NCBI RefSeq assembly: GCF_913777625.1
Contig: NZ_CAJYTI010000040.1
Location: 1-64,000 of the forward strand
Source: an uncultured Sphingomonas sp.
GTDB lineage: Bacteria > Pseudomonadota > Alphaproteobacteria > Sphingomonadales > Sphingomonadaceae
Length of the DNA: 64,000 nt
Direction of reading: 5' to 3'
Each line of letters starts with the position of its first letter. The stretch's first letter is position 1. Position numbers and translations under genes: made by a program. Positions 62,702-64,000 of this stretch are shown piece after piece. The notes below the pieces were generated by a model. That model had not been told where the DNA came from, did not search any database, and saw nothing but the letters and a program-made list of their open reading frames with translations.

Positions 62702-63796
62702 ATGCTGTACCGCGCACCCCCTTCCACGCCGCTGCATGTCATGGCTTTCGCAGAGACGCTGCAGGGTGGAGGTGTCGAACGCGCGTTGCTGCGGATGGCC
62801 GGCGGCTGGCTGGCGCGGGGGCATCGGGTGACGCTGGTGCTGGGCGCTTGCGAAGGGCCGCTCGCCGCCGAACTGCCCGCGGGCATCGAACTGATCGAGC
62901 TGGGCAGCCCGCATTATCCGATCCTGCTGCGGCTGGCGGGCGTGGTCCGCAAGGTCGATCCGGACGTGCTGTTCTGTCCCGGCAATTATTACACCGCGGC
63001 CGCCGCGCTGATCCGGCTGCAGCTCGGCCGCCGCGCCCCGCCGATCATCGCCAAGGTGTCGAACGCGCTGGTGCGTCCCGAAATGTGGCGATTCGTCGCC
63101 TGGGGCTATCAGCGCTGGCTGCGCTGGCACCCCGCCTTCCTCACCCATGTCGTGGCGATGACGCCGGCGATGGCGCGCGAGGCCGTGGACGAGATGCGGA
63201 TTCCGCCCGAGCGGGTGAGCGTGATCGCCAATCCCCCGGCCGAACGCATCGCCGATGCCGCGCAGATGGCGCTGCCGAGCGGCCGCTACATTGTCGGTGT
63301 CGGCCGGCTGGAGCCGCAGAAGCGCTGGGACCGGCTGATCGACGCCCTGCCGCGACTCGCCGACCGGGACATTCGCCTGTTGCTGCTCGGCGAAGGCACC
63401 GCGCGGGCCGGGCTGGAGGCGCAGGTGGCGCGGCTCGGCCTGGGCGAGCGGGTGATCATGCCCGGCCATGTCAGCGATCCGCTGCCGGCGCTGAAGCACG
63501 CCACGGTCGCCGCGCTGACCTCGGATTTCGAAGGCGTGCCCGGCGTGATCCGCGAGGCGCTGTCGCAGGGCACGCCGGTCGTCGCTACCGAAGCCAGTGT
63601 CGCAGTGCGCGAGCTGATCGATTCGCCCGCGCTCGGCACGGTCGTGGCGCGGGAGGATGCCGAGGAACTGGTTGCGGCGCTCGACCATTGGCTCGAGCCC
63701 GGCCGCCCCCGCCCGCTGCCCCGCGAAGACGAGGGCGATCCCGTCGGCGACTATCTCGCGCTGTTCAGCCGGCTCGCCCGTCAGCGCATCGCGTAG
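62702..63796 (+). CDS. Glycosyltransferase family 4 (second)
   Basis: A 364-residue GT-B enzyme. N-terminal acceptor domain: MAFAETLQGGGVERALLRMA, with the GGGVERA loop typical of GT4. The donor domain contains YIVGVGRLEPQKRWDRLIDAL, LGEGTARAGLEAQVARLGL and TSDFEGVPGVIREALSQGTPV (the Glu-Gly-containing motif, with SDFEG in the EX7E region). It is divergent from the UPF0104-type gene (164 bp between starts) and overlaps the TonB receptor gene by 16 bp at its 3' end. Confidence 0.92.
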   Translation: MLYRAPPSTPLHVMAFAETLQGGGVERALLRMAGGWLARGHRVTLVLGACEGPLAAELPAGIELIELGSPHYPILLRLAGVVRKVDPDVLFCPGNYYTAAAALIRLQLGRRAPPIIAKVSNALVRPEMWRFVAWGYQRWLRWHPAFLTHVVAMTPAMAREAVDEMRIPPERVSVIANPPAERIADAAQMALPSGRYIVGVGRLEPQKRWDRLIDALPRLADRDIRLLLLGEGTARAGLEAQVARLGLGERVIMPGHVSDPLPALKHATVAALTSDFEGVPGVIREALSQGTPVVATEASVAVRELIDSPALGTVVAREDAEELVAALDHWLEPGRPRPLPREDEGDPVGDYLALFSRLARQRIA

Positions 63797-64000
63797 CGCA
63801 GGCCGATCCACAGCGTGCGCGGGGTCGCGCGCTCGATCACGTTGCCGCCGCTGATTCCCGCCTGCACCTCCGCGTCGAACAGGTTCTCCGCGCGCGCCTC
63901 GGCCCGCAGCGTCCTGGTCAGCGGGACACCCACGGTCGCATCCACCGTCCAGGCGGGGTCGAGCCGGGCGCTGTTCTGGTCGTCCTCGAACCGCGCGCCG
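63781..64000 (-). CDS. TonB-dependent receptor, C-terminal fragment (runs off the window)
   Basis: The last 72 codons of a minus-strand gene can be translated by hand from the right edge: ARFEDDQNSARLDPAWTVDA, ARAENLFDAEVQAG and RATPRTLWIGLRYAMR then TGA at 63781-63783. The NLFD turn and the final aromatic-rich beta strand (LWIGLRY) are those of TonB-dependent outer-membrane receptors. The start and plug domain lie beyond 64000. Its stop lies inside the preceding GT4 gene (16-bp overlap). Confidence 0.8.
   Translation of the reverse strand, partial: GARFEDDQNSARLDPAWTVDATVGVPLTRTLRAEARAENLFDAEVQAGISGGNVIERATPRTLWIGLRYAMR

Overview
The window is chromosomal DNA of a high-GC alphaproteobacterium, most probably a Sphingomonas or close relative. 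The evidence is the strong G+C third-position bias, the PEP-CTERM tail of the sphingomonad type (PEPASWA then GGF then RRRR), an F1 operon ordered atpH-A-G-D-C with a very short epsilon subunit, a DUF4167 protein, a UPF0102-gshB neighbourhood, and the paired palindromic repeats (GTCATCCCAGCGAACGCTGG and GTCATTCCCGCGAAGGCGGG types) between genes. No rRNA, CRISPR array, prophage or insertion sequence with a transposase was found. I had no database access, so species and family assignments come from motif recognition.

Layout. 173-6479: a polysaccharide flippase, a CBS-domain protein, a small membrane protein, two tandem secreted DUF4139 proteins, a small lipoprotein and a DUF3885-like protein. 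6570-11090: a DUF4167 RNA-binding-type protein, then the translation genes prmC, prfA and hisS. 11286-19841: a sugar-acid locus with dgoA, dgoK, a sodium/sugar symporter, a FadR-type regulator, an IlvD/Edd dehydratase and a galactose-dehydrogenase-like oxidoreductase. Together these can form the oxidative (De Ley-Doudoroff) route from galactose to pyruvate and glyceraldehyde-3-phosphate. A PRISE-type reductase and an HxlR regulator are nested inside it. 20004-25954: a tripartite RND efflux operon. 25993-31478: tRNA-Gly(TCC), hemW, an LpoA-like lipoprotein, rsmI, yraN, gshB and a DedA protein. 31600-36707: xerC, a fructose-6-phosphate aldolase/transaldolase, two paralogous small secreted proteins and priA. 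36791-41094: a secreted metallopeptidase, a membrane-anchored trypsin-like protease and ada. 41233-44114: an MFS transporter and GH43 beta-xylosidase operon behind a LacI-type palindrome.

44115-47230: a gene-poor, lower-GC patch with an orphan gene, a PilZ protein and an RhlE-type helicase. 47523-55219: a PEP-CTERM protein, the F1 ATP synthase operon and a CpaF ATPase. 55440-58166: a small membrane protein, an exported methyltransferase-like protein and a Tat-exported PhoD. 58381-64000: a glycosyltransferase locus (GT-C membrane enzyme, GT4, DUF2141 protein, UPF0104-type membrane protein, second GT4) and the 3' end of a TonB-dependent receptor that runs off the window.

The most unusual signals are these: a PEP-CTERM protein carrying what looks like a Cys...TQxA internal-thioester domain (47523-48239); a family of multi-hairpin intergenic elements, including a 95-bp unit of four perfect 9-bp stems (32715-32809) and two equal-length 140-bp units (8523-8662, 11140-11279); an inverted repeat between the galactose dehydrogenase and dehydratase genes (18843-18872); and a bacterial PRISE reductase (15325-16386).
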